From Rhizobiaceae bacterium (lineage in GTDB: Bacteria; Pseudomonadota; Alphaproteobacteria; Rhizobiales; Rhizobiaceae), in NCBI GenBank assembly GCA_028279875.1, contig JANQMU010000040.1, positions 1-54,219 on the forward strand: a stretch of 54,219 bases of DNA. Direction: 5' to 3'. The position numbers and the translations under genes are program-made. Shown one piece after another: positions 27,135 through 36,641 of this stretch (its first letter is position 1; every line of letters begins with the position of its first letter). Under the pieces are notes generated by a model. The model did not search any database. It was not told where the DNA came from and saw only the letters and a program-made list of their open reading frames with translations.

Positions 27135-28040
27135 ATGAATGACCTGACACCCATGCGTCGCAAGACCGCCAAGGATTTTCCGCAGGAACTGCTCGATCTT
27201 TATGACTTCTATGCCCATGGCCGGATCACCAAGCGTGAATTTCTCGACGGTGCCGCCAAATATGCCGCCGCCGGCCTGACGGCGGCCATGCTTCTCGACC
27301 AGCTTTCGCCCGACTATGCCCTTGCCCAGCAGGTGGCGCCCGACGACAAGGACATCGAGACCAGTCGCATCACCTATCCGTCACCGAACGGACATGGCGA
27401 GGTCAATGCCTATCTGGTGCGCCCGGCCGGTGTGACCGACAAATTGCCCGGCGTTCTCGTCATTCACGAAAATCGTGGCCTCAACCCCTATATTGAAGAC
27501 GTGACGCGGCGCCTCGGCAAGGCCGGCTTCATGGCCATGGCGCCCGATGGCCTGACCTCGGTCGGCGGCTATCCCGGCAATGATGATGAGGGGCGGACCC
27601 TGCAGCGCAGCGTCGACGGCGAAAAGCTGCTCAATGATTTCTTTGCCGGGTTCGAATATCTGATGGCCCGGCCGGACTGCACCGGCAAGGTCGGCGCCGT
27701 CGGCTTCTGCTATGGCGGCGGCGTGGTCAACGCGCTGGCCGTTGCCTATCCGGAGCTTGCCGCCGGCGTGCCGTTTTACGGGCGCCAGCCCGATGCCGCC
27801 GACGTTGCGGCGATCGAGGCGCCCCTGCTGATCCAGAACGCCGAGCTGGACGATCGGATCAATGCCGGATGGCCGGCCTATGAAGAAGCGCTGAAGGCGG
27901 CTGGAAAAACCTATGAGGCCCACATGTATCCGGGCGTCAATCACGGCTTTCACAACGACACGACGCCGCGCTTTGACGAGGCAGCGGCAAAACTGGCGGA
28001 GGACCGCACCATCGCCTTCTTCAAGAAATATCTGATGTGA
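27135..28040 (+). CDS. dienelactone hydrolase-family enzyme (YghX-like)
   Basis: 301 residues from ATG 27135. The first ~70 residues are an extension with a hydrophobic patch ([13 protein letters not shown]) that resembles a Tat or anchor region but lacks a clear RR motif. The alpha/beta-hydrolase core has the nucleophile Cys192 in GFCYGGG and the His270 of NHGF; Asp239/240 lies in NAELDD. The family opens lactones or cleaves small esters. It stands alone, and a hairpin terminator follows. Confidence 0.88.
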   Translation: MNDLTPMRRKTAKDFPQELLDLYDFYAHGRITKREFLDGAAKYAAAGLTAAMLLDQLSPDYALAQQVAPDDKDIETSRITYPSPNGHGEVNAYLVRPAGVTDKLPGVLVIHENRGLNPYIEDVTRRLGKAGFMAMAPDGLTSVGGYPGNDDEGRTLQRSVDGEKLLNDFFAGFEYLMARPDCTGKVGAVGFCYGGGVVNALAVAYPELAAGVPFYGRQPDAADVAAIEAPLLIQNAELDDRINAGWPAYEEALKAAGKTYEAHMYPGVNHGFHNDTTPRFDEAAAKLAEDRTIAFFKKYLM

Positions 28041-28046
28041 ACGGCC

Positions 28047-28068
28047 GGGCGGGGCAACAGCCCCGCCC
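28047..28068 (+). terminator. GC-rich hairpin terminator
   Basis: GGGCGGGGC-AACA-GCCCCGCCC, a perfect 9-base stem with a 4-base loop, 6 bases after the hydrolase stop. The downstream sequence is only moderately T-rich (GCCTTCGGATTT). Confidence 0.65.
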
Positions 28069-28211
28069 GCCTTCGGATTTATGCCCGCAGCCGCGCCTGC
28101 GCCTATCGGGATTGTCCCCGTCTCATGCCCCGATGGCACGATCATTTGTTTTTGCTCGCATGCAACCGCAAAACACGCATACTGGGATGAGTTGCATTCA
28201 ACCGTGGGACC

Positions 28212-29102
28212 ATGGCGCGCAAACACTACGATCTACCGCCCTTGACGGCGCTGGCTTCCTTCGAAGTGGCGGCCCGCCATCTCAGCTTCAAGGAGGCGGC
28301 CCGGGAACTGAACGTGACGCCGGGCGCCGTCAGTCACCAGATCAAGGCGCTGGAACGCGAGACCGGCGTCGCCCTGTTCCTGCGCCGCCATCGCGGCGTC
28401 GCCCTGACCGAGCAGGGCCAGGCGCTCTTTGCCGTTCTGGAAGGCAGTTTCGGCAGGATTTCGGCGACTTTAACCCGGCTCCGCCGATCGTCGGAGGAGG
28501 CAGCAGTGACCATTGCCGCGACAACGGCAGTCTCGTCGCTTTGGCTCACGCCAAGGCTGACAGCGTTCTGGAAGACCCATGGCGGGATCGCGGTCAACCA
28601 GCAGATATCCGACCAGCCGGAGCACAGGCTGCACCATTCGGATCTTCAGATTCGCTACGGTGATATCGATGCCGATGAATCGGTCAAATTTCCCCTGTTC
28701 CGGGACGAACTGATCCCGGTTTGCAGCCCGGGCTTTGCCGCCGGCCATCCCGACGCCGGTCTTGAAGCGCTGGCACAAATGCCACTGATCCATCCGGATG
28801 CCGATGACACTACGTGGACAACCTGGCGCGCATGGTTCGCGGCGCAGGGATTTCGCGGAGACATCGCCAGGGGCTTGCAGGTCAACAACTACACCATCGC
28901 CCTGCAGGCAGCGCGTGACGATGTCGGCGTGGTGCTGGGCTGGCGGCGGCTGGTGAAACCCTATCTCGAGCGCGGGGTGCTGGTGCCGCTTGGGCCGAAC
29001 CGCATTCCGGCGCCGGCATCCTTCTATATCGTATCGGAGCCGGACGATCTGATCGGCACCAATGCCCGCACTGTCCGCGACTGGCTCCTGGACAATGTCT
29101 GA
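28212..29102 (+). CDS. LysR-family transcriptional regulator (GcvA-like)
   Basis: 296 residues. The N-terminal winged helix LSFKEAARELNVTPGAVSHQ is typical of the GcvA/AmpR-like branch. A periplasmic-binding-protein-like effector domain follows (from ~90). The target may be the Rieske oxygenase gene 112 bases downstream on the same strand or its own promoter; ATGCAAC and GTTGCAT near 28160-28195 form a loose inverted repeat upstream of its start. Confidence 0.9.
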   Translation: MARKHYDLPPLTALASFEVAARHLSFKEAARELNVTPGAVSHQIKALERETGVALFLRRHRGVALTEQGQALFAVLEGSFGRISATLTRLRRSSEEAAVTIAATTAVSSLWLTPRLTAFWKTHGGIAVNQQISDQPEHRLHHSDLQIRYGDIDADESVKFPLFRDELIPVCSPGFAAGHPDAGLEALAQMPLIHPDADDTTWTTWRAWFAAQGFRGDIARGLQVNNYTIALQAARDDVGVVLGWRRLVKPYLERGVLVPLGPNRIPAPASFYIVSEPDDLIGTNARTVRDWLLDNV

Positions 29103-29214
29103 CCAGCGGTGACAGATGAAATGAATTCATCCGATACGGAAGTTTTCTGCTATTGAAATGTGCCGCCAAACGATCACAATTCGATCACGACCGGTTGCCA
29201 CGGGAGGATGAGCC

Positions 29215-30372
29215 GTGACCAAACAGACCGATCTTGCCGGTGTCTTGGCGCCGGTGGGCCAGGCCCGCGGCCTGCCGAACGAGCATTATGTTTCGCAGCA
29301 GACCTTCGAGGAAGAACGGCGCGCGGTCCTGTTCGCCAACTGGTCCGGCATCGGTTTCGGCAAGGACGTGCCAGAGCCTGGAGACGTCATGCCGGTCGAC
29401 TTCGTCGGCATGCCGCTGTTGATCGTCCGCGACCGCGACGGTGCGATCGGCGTGTTCCAGAACACCTGCCGGCACCGCGGCATGATCCTGGTGGAGGAGC
29501 CGCGGAATGTCAGCGGCGCCATCCGTTGTCCCTATCACAGCTGGTGCTACGCGCTGAATGGCGAACTGCGGGCGACGCCGCATGTCGGCGGGCCAGGCCA
29601 CAATACCCATGAGGATGTCGACCGCGATGAACTGGGGCTGTTTCGGATTCGGACCCATGTCTGGCACGACGTGATCTTTGTCAATATCTCCGGCGATGCG
29701 CCGGCCTTCGAAGTCCGCAATGCGGATCTGATGGAGCGCTGGAGGGAATTCGACAAACCGCTGGTCCACGGCGGCGCCGGCGCCTCGTTCAAGCTGGACG
29801 TCAAAACCAACTGGAAGCTGGCGGTCGAGAACTATTGCGAGAGTTACCATCTGCCCTGGGTGCATCCGGGCCTCAACAGCTATTCGCGGCTGGAGGACCA
29901 TTACAATATCGAAAAGCCCGGCTTCTATTCGGGGCAGGGGACCCGGGTCTATCGTCAGATCAAGGGCGACGATGATCGGGTCTTTCCGGATTTCGAGGGC
30001 CTGTCGGGCAAGTGGGACGAGGGCGCCGAATATGTCGCTGTCTATCCCAGTGTCCTGCTCGGCGTGCACCGGGACCACGTCTTTGCGATCATTCTCCAGC
30101 CGTTGACGCATGAGCGCACAATCGAGCATATCGAGCTCTATTATCCGAGCGAGCGTGTGATGTCGCCGGAATTCGATGCGCTTCGCGATGCCAATGCCAG
30201 CCAGTGGAAGCTGGTCTTCGAGGAAGATGTCTTCGTTGTCGAAGGCATGCAGCGGGGACGGCACGGGGTGCTGTTCGACGGCGGCCGGTTTTCACCGGTC
30301 ATGGATTCCCCGACCCACGCCTTTCACCACTGGATCGCCGGGCAGATCGAAAAGAGCCGGGCGGTCGCATGA
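29215..30372 (+). CDS. Rieske non-heme iron oxygenase, alpha subunit
   Basis: 385 residues from GTG 29215 (GGGAGGATGAGCC upstream). The Rieske [2Fe-2S] ligands are C85-x-H87 and C105-xx-H108. The mononuclear iron site shows H212 and H217 in NYCESYHLPWVH, and a carboxylate is expected later. It resembles carnitine/choline-type monooxygenases and ring-hydroxylating dioxygenases. The reductase is not in the window. The substrate is unknown. A tiny gene and an ALDH7 gene follow. Confidence 0.9.
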   Translation: MTKQTDLAGVLAPVGQARGLPNEHYVSQQTFEEERRAVLFANWSGIGFGKDVPEPGDVMPVDFVGMPLLIVRDRDGAIGVFQNTCRHRGMILVEEPRNVSGAIRCPYHSWCYALNGELRATPHVGGPGHNTHEDVDRDELGLFRIRTHVWHDVIFVNISGDAPAFEVRNADLMERWREFDKPLVHGGAGASFKLDVKTNWKLAVENYCESYHLPWVHPGLNSYSRLEDHYNIEKPGFYSGQGTRVYRQIKGDDDRVFPDFEGLSGKWDEGAEYVAVYPSVLLGVHRDHVFAIILQPLTHERTIEHIELYYPSERVMSPEFDALRDANASQWKLVFEEDVFVVEGMQRGRHGVLFDGGRFSPVMDSPTHAFHHWIAGQIEKSRAVA

Positions 30373-30379
30373 GCGTTCT

Positions 30380-30649
30380 GTGACGACCGGGGCGGCACTG
30401 GAGCGGCGCCTGCTTGCCGCCCATGCGCGAAAGGACAGCCGGGCACTGATTGCGCTCTACACCGAAGCGGCCGACCTGCGGGAGGCGGAAGGCGACATTG
30501 ACGCCGCCTGTTTCTACCTCACACATGCATTTGTCTACGCGCTGGAGACGGGCAGCAGTGAAGCCCGGAGATTGCAGATGCGGCTGTGGCGTTATCGCCG
30601 TGAACCCAAACCGCATTCGGTGCCTGCACCGGTTGATGCCGACGGGTAA
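30380..30649 (+). CDS. small conserved-looking protein downstream of Rieske oxygenase
   Basis: 89 residues from GTG 30380, 7 bases after the oxygenase stop. The sequence is helical (ERRLLAAHARKDSRALIALY, AEGDIDAACFYLTHAFVYAL), TPR-like in texture, with a basic C-terminus. No known domain. The close spacing suggests co-translation and an accessory role for the oxygenase, which is inference. Confidence 0.6.
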   Translation: MTTGAALERRLLAAHARKDSRALIALYTEAADLREAEGDIDAACFYLTHAFVYALETGSSEARRLQMRLWRYRREPKPHSVPAPVDADG

Positions 30650-30773
30650 TGCCGATCACAATGTGCATTGCAGTGTCGCCTGTGGCCGCATTCTGCGGTA
30701 AAGCAGCAGACTTCCAATGGAATCTTGATCATCGCCGGCGCGAACAGGCGGCGCGGCGAAAGGAGTGCACGGG

Positions 30774-32276
30774 ATGAATACAGCGGATGTATTGGCCAAT
30801 CTGGGTTTGAGCCCGGATGAAATCAGCGGTGGCACGCTGGCGGTCGTCTCGCCAATCGACGGCGCCGAGATCGCCCGTGTGCCGGAAACCTCCGCCGCGC
30901 AGATGGACGGCGTCATTGCCGCGTCGCAGGTGGCCTTTGCTGCCTGGCGCGACGTTCCAGCGCCGCGCCGCGGCGAACTCGTTCGCCTGCTCGGCGAGGA
31001 GTTGCGAGCGGCCAAAACCGATCTCGGCGCGCTGGTCTCCATCGAGGCCGGCAAGATCGTCTCCGAAGGCCTTGGCGAAGTCCAGGAGATGATCGATATC
31101 TGCGATTTCGCCGTCGGCCTGTCTCGCCAGCTCTACGGCCTGACCATCGCCTCGGAACGCCCCGGCCACCGGATGATGGAAACCTGGCATCCGATGGGGC
31201 CGTGCGGCGTCATCACCGCGTTCAATTTCCCCGTCGCCGTCTGGGCGTGGAACTCGGCTCTGGCGCTGGTCTGCGGCGATCCGGTGATCTGGAAACCGTC
31301 GGAAAAGACGCCGCTGACGGCCATGGCCTGCCTGAAGATCTTCGGCCGGGCGCTCGCCCGCTTCGGCGCCGACGCGCCGGACGGACTGGTGCAGGTGGTG
31401 GTCGGCGGGCCGGCGGTCGGCGAAGCCCTGGTCGCTTCGCCCGATGTCCCGATCATCTCGGCCACCGGATCGACCCGCATGGGACGGATCGTCGGACCGA
31501 AGGTCGCCGAACGGTTCGGCCGCTGCATCCTGGAACTCGGCGGCAACAATGCGATGATCGTGGCGCCCAGCGCCGATCTCGAAATGGCGGTGCGCGCCAT
31601 CGTGTTTTCGGCGGTCGGCACGGCCGGCCAGCGCTGCACCTCGCTGCGCCGGCTGATAGTCCATGAGAGCATTCGGGAAGACCTGGTGGCCCGTCTTGCC
31701 AAGGCCTATGCCAGCCTGACGGTGGGCGACCCGCGGCACGACAGCACGCTTGTCGGCCCGCTCATCGACGCGCGGGCGCTGGAGACCATGCAGGCGGCGT
31801 TGAGAACCGCCGAGGCAGCCGGCGGTGTCGTCCATGGCGGCCAGCCGGTCACCGAGGGCGTGCCCGACGGCGGCGCCTATGTCGCGCCGGCGATCGTCGA
31901 GATGCCGGGCCAGGCCGACATTGTCTGCCAGGAAACCTTTGCGCCGATCCTCTATGTGATGGGCTACGAGGATTTCGATGACGCCATGGCCATGCACAAT
32001 GCGGTACGGCAGGGGCTGTCATCATGCATCTTCACCATGAATATGCGCGAGGCGGAACGGTTCGTTTCCGATGCCGGGTCCGATTGCGGCATTGCCAATG
32101 TCAATATCGGTCCTTCGGGCGCGGAAATCGGCGGCGCGTTCGGCGGCGAGAAGGAAACCGGCGGCGGCCGCGAAAGCGGCTCAGACGCCTGGCGAGGCTA
32201 TATGCGCCGCCAGACCAACACCATCAACTATTCGTCGCAACTGCCGCTGGCGCAGGGCGTGACGTTCGATTTCTGA
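30774..32276 (+). CDS. ALDH7-family aldehyde dehydrogenase (aminoadipate-semialdehyde type)
   Basis: 500 residues from ATG 30774 with AAAGGAG at proper spacing. The nucleophile is C288 in GQRCTS and the base Glu lies in ILELGGNNA. The C-terminal GGAFGGEKETGGGRESGSDA and RQTNTINYSSQLPLAQG are hallmark blocks of the antiquitin/AmaB branch, which oxidises alpha-aminoadipate semialdehyde (piperideine-6-carboxylate) to aminoadipate in lysine breakdown. The 3' end overlaps the convergent LacI gene by 49 bases. Confidence 0.88.
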   Translation: MNTADVLANLGLSPDEISGGTLAVVSPIDGAEIARVPETSAAQMDGVIAASQVAFAAWRDVPAPRRGELVRLLGEELRAAKTDLGALVSIEAGKIVSEGLGEVQEMIDICDFAVGLSRQLYGLTIASERPGHRMMETWHPMGPCGVITAFNFPVAVWAWNSALALVCGDPVIWKPSEKTPLTAMACLKIFGRALARFGADAPDGLVQVVVGGPAVGEALVASPDVPIISATGSTRMGRIVGPKVAERFGRCILELGGNNAMIVAPSADLEMAVRAIVFSAVGTAGQRCTSLRRLIVHESIREDLVARLAKAYASLTVGDPRHDSTLVGPLIDARALETMQAALRTAEAAGGVVHGGQPVTEGVPDGGAYVAPAIVEMPGQADIVCQETFAPILYVMGYEDFDDAMAMHNAVRQGLSSCIFTMNMREAERFVSDAGSDCGIANVNIGPSGAEIGGAFGGEKETGGGRESGSDAWRGYMRRQTNTINYSSQLPLAQGVTFDF

Positions 32277-33307
32277 CGCGACGGGCGATAGCCCGGCATC
32301 ATCGGCGGAAACAGCGCCCTGAGGGGCGATTGTTCGGGCGGGTCCTTCGGCGTGATGACCTTGTGATGGGCCATGATCATCCGGCAGGCGTTTCTGACAT
32401 CCTGCCGCAAATCATGGTCGAGCACGGCATGGACGCGTCCGCCCTCTAAAAACGCCCGGTTCTCACTGTCCAGATCATGGGCAATGAAGACCTTGGGCTT
32501 GCTGCCCAGCGCGGCAGCCGCGCGAAGGATTTGCCGGTTGCTGCCGCCGATCGAATAGATTGCCTCGATGTCCGGCGTCGCGGTCAGTGCCCGGTGCACC
32601 TGGGGACCGATCGGATCGTCCGACCGGGCGCCCTCGACGAGCTCGGTGAAGACGGGTTTTTCAAACAGGTCACGCATATGCGCCCGAAAACCGATCTCCC
32701 GCTCCTCCTCGCCGCGAAACCGATTGTTGCGGACGGTGACCAGCACATGCGGCGCTTCGCCGACGAGCCAATGGCGCATCAGATAAGCGGCGGTCTCGCC
32801 GGCCCGCCGGTTGTCAAGGCCGACATAGCCGATCCGGTCCGACGCAGGCAGGTCGGTCGCCAGTGCCACCACCGGGATGCCGGCGCCGGAGAGACGGGAA
32901 ATCTGCCGGTTGATCCCGTCCGTATCAGGCGCCATGACAATGACGCCATGGCTGCCGCGCTTGCGGATGCGCGCGAGCGCCTGGGCGATCTCCTCTTCGG
33001 CAAAGAGCAGCCGGATATCCGTCCGTGATCGAAAGGTCACCGGCTCCAGCAAGGGCAGTTCCGCCGCGATGGCGGTCCGCAGGGCCCGGCCGAAACTGTC
33101 CGGCGCTTCGACGACGAAATCGACGATGAACTGTCGCCCGGCGACGCTGATGCTGCGTTCCTGCTGCTCCAGTTCCCTGATCGCATGTTCGACGCGGCGC
33201 ATGGTCTGGTGGCGCACGCCGCCGCGGCCGTTCAGGACCCGGTCGACGGTTGCCGTTCCGAGTCCTGCCTGCAGGGCGATATCCTTGATCAGAAAGCGAT
33301 GCGCCAT
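32228..33307 (-). CDS. LacI-family transcriptional regulator
   Basis: 359 residues from ATG 33307; the frame is open 27 codons further but this start gives the canonical helix-turn-helix FLIKDIALQAGLGTATVDRV immediately. A sugar-binding-protein-like sensor follows (from ~65). It is divergent from the PhyH-type dioxygenase gene by ~100 bases and overlaps the ALDH7 gene's end, so both are plausible targets. Confidence 0.9.
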   Translation of the reverse strand: MAHRFLIKDIALQAGLGTATVDRVLNGRGGVRHQTMRRVEHAIRELEQQERSISVAGRQFIVDFVVEAPDSFGRALRTAIAAELPLLEPVTFRSRTDIRLLFAEEEIAQALARIRKRGSHGVIVMAPDTDGINRQISRLSGAGIPVVALATDLPASDRIGYVGLDNRRAGETAAYLMRHWLVGEAPHVLVTVRNNRFRGEEEREIGFRAHMRDLFEKPVFTELVEGARSDDPIGPQVHRALTATPDIEAIYSIGGSNRQILRAAAALGSKPKVFIAHDLDSENRAFLEGGRVHAVLDHDLRQDVRNACRMIMAHHKVITPKDPPEQSPLRALFPPMMPGYRPSRQKSNVTPCASGSCDE

Positions 33308-33410
33308 GGGGTCCACTATTGCTGCTTGATGGATTTTTGATGGATTTTGACCTTCGGAACAACCCCCGATCGCGTCTATCCTGAGCATGACGAAACCTTG
33401 GGAGGATGCA

Positions 33411-34598
33411 ATGGATCAGGTCTTGAACGCGAAGGATGCGGTCTGGCTGGACGCCGGATCATGCGATCTTGACGATTTTCGCCGTCTGGTCGAGGTCGAG
33501 ACGCCGGCCGACATGGTGCCGCTGGCGATGGATGTCTCGGCCAGGATACCGCTCTACGACGCTGGCGCCATCCGGCGGGACCTCGGTGATCAAGACGCAC
33601 AGAAGGCCCTCATGGCCGAATGGAACCGTGTCCTGGCCACCGGTCCCGGCATCGTCGTCATCAAACAGACCTATGAAGACAGTGCCCTGATCGACGATGT
33701 CACAGCGGTTCTGGAGACCATTATCGCGGCCGAGGAATCTGAGGCCGCCGGGTCCGGCGATCATTTCGCCCCGGCCGGCGCCAACAGCCGGGTCTGGAAT
33801 GCCCATGAGAAACTGTGCATGGCCGATCCCGGCCTGTTCGCCCGCTATAATGCCAATCCCGTCATACCGATGATCAGCCGCGCCTGGCTCGGGCCCCACT
33901 ACCAGATCACCACCCAGGTCAATGTGGTGCGCCCCGGCGGCAAGGCCCAGACCTGCCATCGCGATTATCACATGGGCTTCCAGAGCACCGACGATCTCGC
34001 CCGATATCCGGCGTTGGCCCATGCTCTCTCGCCATTGCTGACGCTTCAGGGAGCCATCGCCCATTGTGACATGCCGATCGAGTCGGGCCCGACCAAGCTT
34101 CTGCCCTATTCCCAGATCTACCGCCCGGGCTACATCGCCACCTTGCAGCCGGCGTTTCGCGACTATTTCGAGGATCATTACGTCCAGCTTCCGCTCGAAA
34201 AGGGAGACACGCTGTTCTTCAACCCGGCGACCTTCCACGCCGCCGGCGAGAACCGGTCATCCGACATCCATCGCTTCGCCAATCTGATGCAGATCGGTTC
34301 GGGCTATGGGCGGTCCATCGAAATTGTCGATCGCCTGCGGATGAGCAAGGCGCTTTATCCGGTGCTTCTGGACCTCCGGAAGAGCGGTACGCTTGACGCG
34401 GCCGAAATCGCCGATGTGATTGCCGCCTGCGCCGAAGGCTACCCGTTTCCGGCCAATCTGGACATCGATTCGCCGCTCACCGGCATGGCGCCGGAAAGCC
34501 AGCAGCAATTGATGCACCGCGCCCTGGAGGAAAACTGGTCGGCTGATGAATTTGCCCGGATGCTGCAGGAACAGGCGGATCGCAAGCGGTCACACTGA
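33411..34598 (+). CDS. phytanoyl-CoA dioxygenase (PhyH)-family protein
   Basis: 395 residues from ATG 33411 with GGGAGGA upstream. A Fe(II)/2-oxoglutarate-type double-stranded beta-helix is seen, with H-x-D in CHRDYHMG and a distal His in FNPATFHAAGENRSS (the Arg/Ser pair would bind 2-oxoglutarate). The substrate is unknown. It is divergent from LacI, which probably regulates it. Confidence 0.85.
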   Translation: MDQVLNAKDAVWLDAGSCDLDDFRRLVEVETPADMVPLAMDVSARIPLYDAGAIRRDLGDQDAQKALMAEWNRVLATGPGIVVIKQTYEDSALIDDVTAVLETIIAAEESEAAGSGDHFAPAGANSRVWNAHEKLCMADPGLFARYNANPVIPMISRAWLGPHYQITTQVNVVRPGGKAQTCHRDYHMGFQSTDDLARYPALAHALSPLLTLQGAIAHCDMPIESGPTKLLPYSQIYRPGYIATLQPAFRDYFEDHYVQLPLEKGDTLFFNPATFHAAGENRSSDIHRFANLMQIGSGYGRSIEIVDRLRMSKALYPVLLDLRKSGTLDAAEIADVIAACAEGYPFPANLDIDSPLTGMAPESQQQLMHRALEENWSADEFARMLQEQADRKRSH

Positions 34599-34638
34599 GC
34601 CGCGGTGAAAGGAAACCGCTGGCCGTCGGGAAACCTGC

Positions 34639-35547
34639 CTATTCGCAGCCCGACACATCGCCATTGATTGCCGCCGTGGCGACCCGCGACGCGTTGGGCT
34701 GCAACCGCACGAGGCCGGGATATTCCTCGGACCATTTGAAAGGGCGCGATGGCCTGAAATCGAAAGCGGCGTCGCCCGCCAGCGATCGTGCCTCGATTCT
34801 GATCTCCTGGTCCCGCAGCAGAGCCTGCGCCACGGACCGCACCATGAGTTCGTCCCGTGTCGGAGACGTCGAGGCGGGATCCCAGCGTCGCACAAGGCTG
34901 GGGGCCGGCCCTGAACCCGGCCCAAGCTCCGCCGTCCGGTCGGATCTGTGATGGTCGGTCAGCACGAGGCGGTCGTCGGCCAGAATGTTCAGCGAAACGC
35001 CGTGGCGCAACGATTGAAACGCATTGCCGAGGGGCGGGAGCTGCAGTGTGAGTTGCACGGGAATCAGGACGTTTTTTCTCTGCCTGTCCGGAACCAGTTT
35101 CAGATCCAGCCATCCACGGGTTGCGGGACCGGCCGCGTCGGACCGTATCTTCTCGATATCCGCTGTGATCCGGTTTCGTGTTGCCTGATCGTCGACCAGG
35201 GACAGATGCGTCTCCCGCTGGTCCGCGTCGGAAACGGAAAGCTGCGACCAGGCGCTTTTGACCACATGCCGACCCGGAATCTTGCGATCGCTCCACGGCG
35301 TTTCCGGATCTAGCGTCAGGTCGATGCGCATCATGCCGGTGATACCGATGGCCCGGCGGTCTCTCAGATGATAGCCAAGCTGCCTGTATCCGCCCGGAAC
35401 CGGTTGCAGCACCCCGCACATCAGATTTTCCGGCTGCTCCGCCAAAGTCGCCGTCGGAGACAGCGCGGCCGCACCGGCCATGGCAAGCAGGCGCCGCCGC
35501 GTCACATTCGCGGCGATTGCTGTGTGGGCTGGTCCGGGATTGGCCAT
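34639..35547 (-). CDS. Tat-exported protein of unknown function
   Basis: 302 residues from ATG 35547; longer starts lack a sensible N-terminus. The signal contains RRRLLAMAGAAAL, a twin-arginine type. The mature part is beta-rich with many Asp/Arg, one Cys early (LMCGVLQPVPGG) and a Cys at the penultimate position (DVSGCE), which may form a disulfide. No family recognised. The gene stands between the dioxygenase (convergent) and GST (divergent) genes. Confidence 0.65.
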   Translation of the reverse strand: MANPGPAHTAIAANVTRRRLLAMAGAAALSPTATLAEQPENLMCGVLQPVPGGYRQLGYHLRDRRAIGITGMMRIDLTLDPETPWSDRKIPGRHVVKSAWSQLSVSDADQRETHLSLVDDQATRNRITADIEKIRSDAAGPATRGWLDLKLVPDRQRKNVLIPVQLTLQLPPLGNAFQSLRHGVSLNILADDRLVLTDHHRSDRTAELGPGSGPAPSLVRRWDPASTSPTRDELMVRSVAQALLRDQEIRIEARSLAGDAAFDFRPSRPFKWSEEYPGLVRLQPNASRVATAAINGDVSGCE

Positions 35548-35768
35548 GGCGGTCCTCGAATTGCGGCACCGCGATGCGTATCTTTCGGCGGCGAGCGGTC
35601 GCGGTGCTTTCCGTGACCGCCAGACTAAGCCGGCCGTCCATGCCGGCACATCCCCTGAACGGGTGATGGACGCATGCCTTGTCACTCGATTGTCAGCGAT
35701 TGCGATGTGCAAGTGCGGCCAAAAAGCGCTAAGGGATGCTGTGCATTTATTTGAATGGGGTTCCAACC

Positions 35769-36635
35769 ATGACTGACACCTACACGCCGCCCAAGGTCTG
35801 GACTTGGGAGGATGATGACGATGAGGGGCAATTCGCCAAGATCAACCGCCCGGTCGCCGGCGCGACCCATGACAAAGACCTGCCGGTCGGCGACCACCCG
35901 CTGCAGCTCTATTCCCTCGGTACGCCAAACGGCGTCAAGGTGACCGTGATGCTGGAGGAGCTGCTGGCGCTGGGCCATGCCGGCGCCGAATATGACGCCT
36001 GGCTCATCAAGATCGGTGACGGCGACCAGTTCGGCAGCGGCTTCGTTGCCGCCAATCCGAATTCCAAGATTCCAACGCTTGTCGATCGCAGCGGGCCGAC
36101 CCCGATCCGCGTGTTCGAATCCGGCTCGATCCTGCTCCACCTCGCCGAAAAGTTCGGCGCCTTCCTGCCGTCGGATCCCGCCAGCCGCACCGAAGCGCTC
36201 AACTGGCTCTTCTGGCAGATCGGCAGCACGCCCTATCTCGGCGGCGGTTTCGGCCATTTTTACGCCTACGCGCCGGAAAAGATAAAATACTGCATCGACC
36301 GTTACACCATGGAGGTGAAACGCCAGCTCGATGTTCTCGACCGGCAGCTCGCCGAGCATCAATTCGCAGCGGGTGACGAATACACCATTGCCGATATGGC
36401 GATCTGGCCGTGGTACGGCGCGCTGGTGAAGAACAAGGTCTACGAGGCGGCGGAATTCCTCGATGCGGCCAGCTATGAGAACGTCAATCGCTGGACGGAC
36501 GAGATTGCAGCGCGCCCGGCGGTCAAGCGCGGGCGCCGCGTCAATCGCACCTTTGGACCGGAGGAAGACCAGCTTCCCGAACGCCACTCGGCGGATGATT
36601 TCGACGCCAAGCCGGATGTCAAGGCCGCAAGCTAA
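35769..36635 (+). CDS. yghU: YghU-type glutathione S-transferase family protein
   Basis: 288 residues from ATG 35769. The N-terminal extension TYTPPKVWTWEDDDD and the thioredoxin-fold segment with LYSLGTPNGVKVTVMLEEL are characteristic of the YghU/Nu-class, which binds two glutathiones and has disulfide-bond oxidoreductase activity. ESGSILLHLAEKFG is the GSH-binding Glu-Ser. It ends 6 bases before the convergent transporter gene. Confidence 0.9.
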   Translation: MTDTYTPPKVWTWEDDDDEGQFAKINRPVAGATHDKDLPVGDHPLQLYSLGTPNGVKVTVMLEELLALGHAGAEYDAWLIKIGDGDQFGSGFVAANPNSKIPTLVDRSGPTPIRVFESGSILLHLAEKFGAFLPSDPASRTEALNWLFWQIGSTPYLGGGFGHFYAYAPEKIKYCIDRYTMEVKRQLDVLDRQLAEHQFAAGDEYTIADMAIWPWYGALVKNKVYEAAEFLDAASYENVNRWTDEIAARPAVKRGRRVNRTFGPEEDQLPERHSADDFDAKPDVKAAS

Positions 36636-36641
36636 CGCGCC

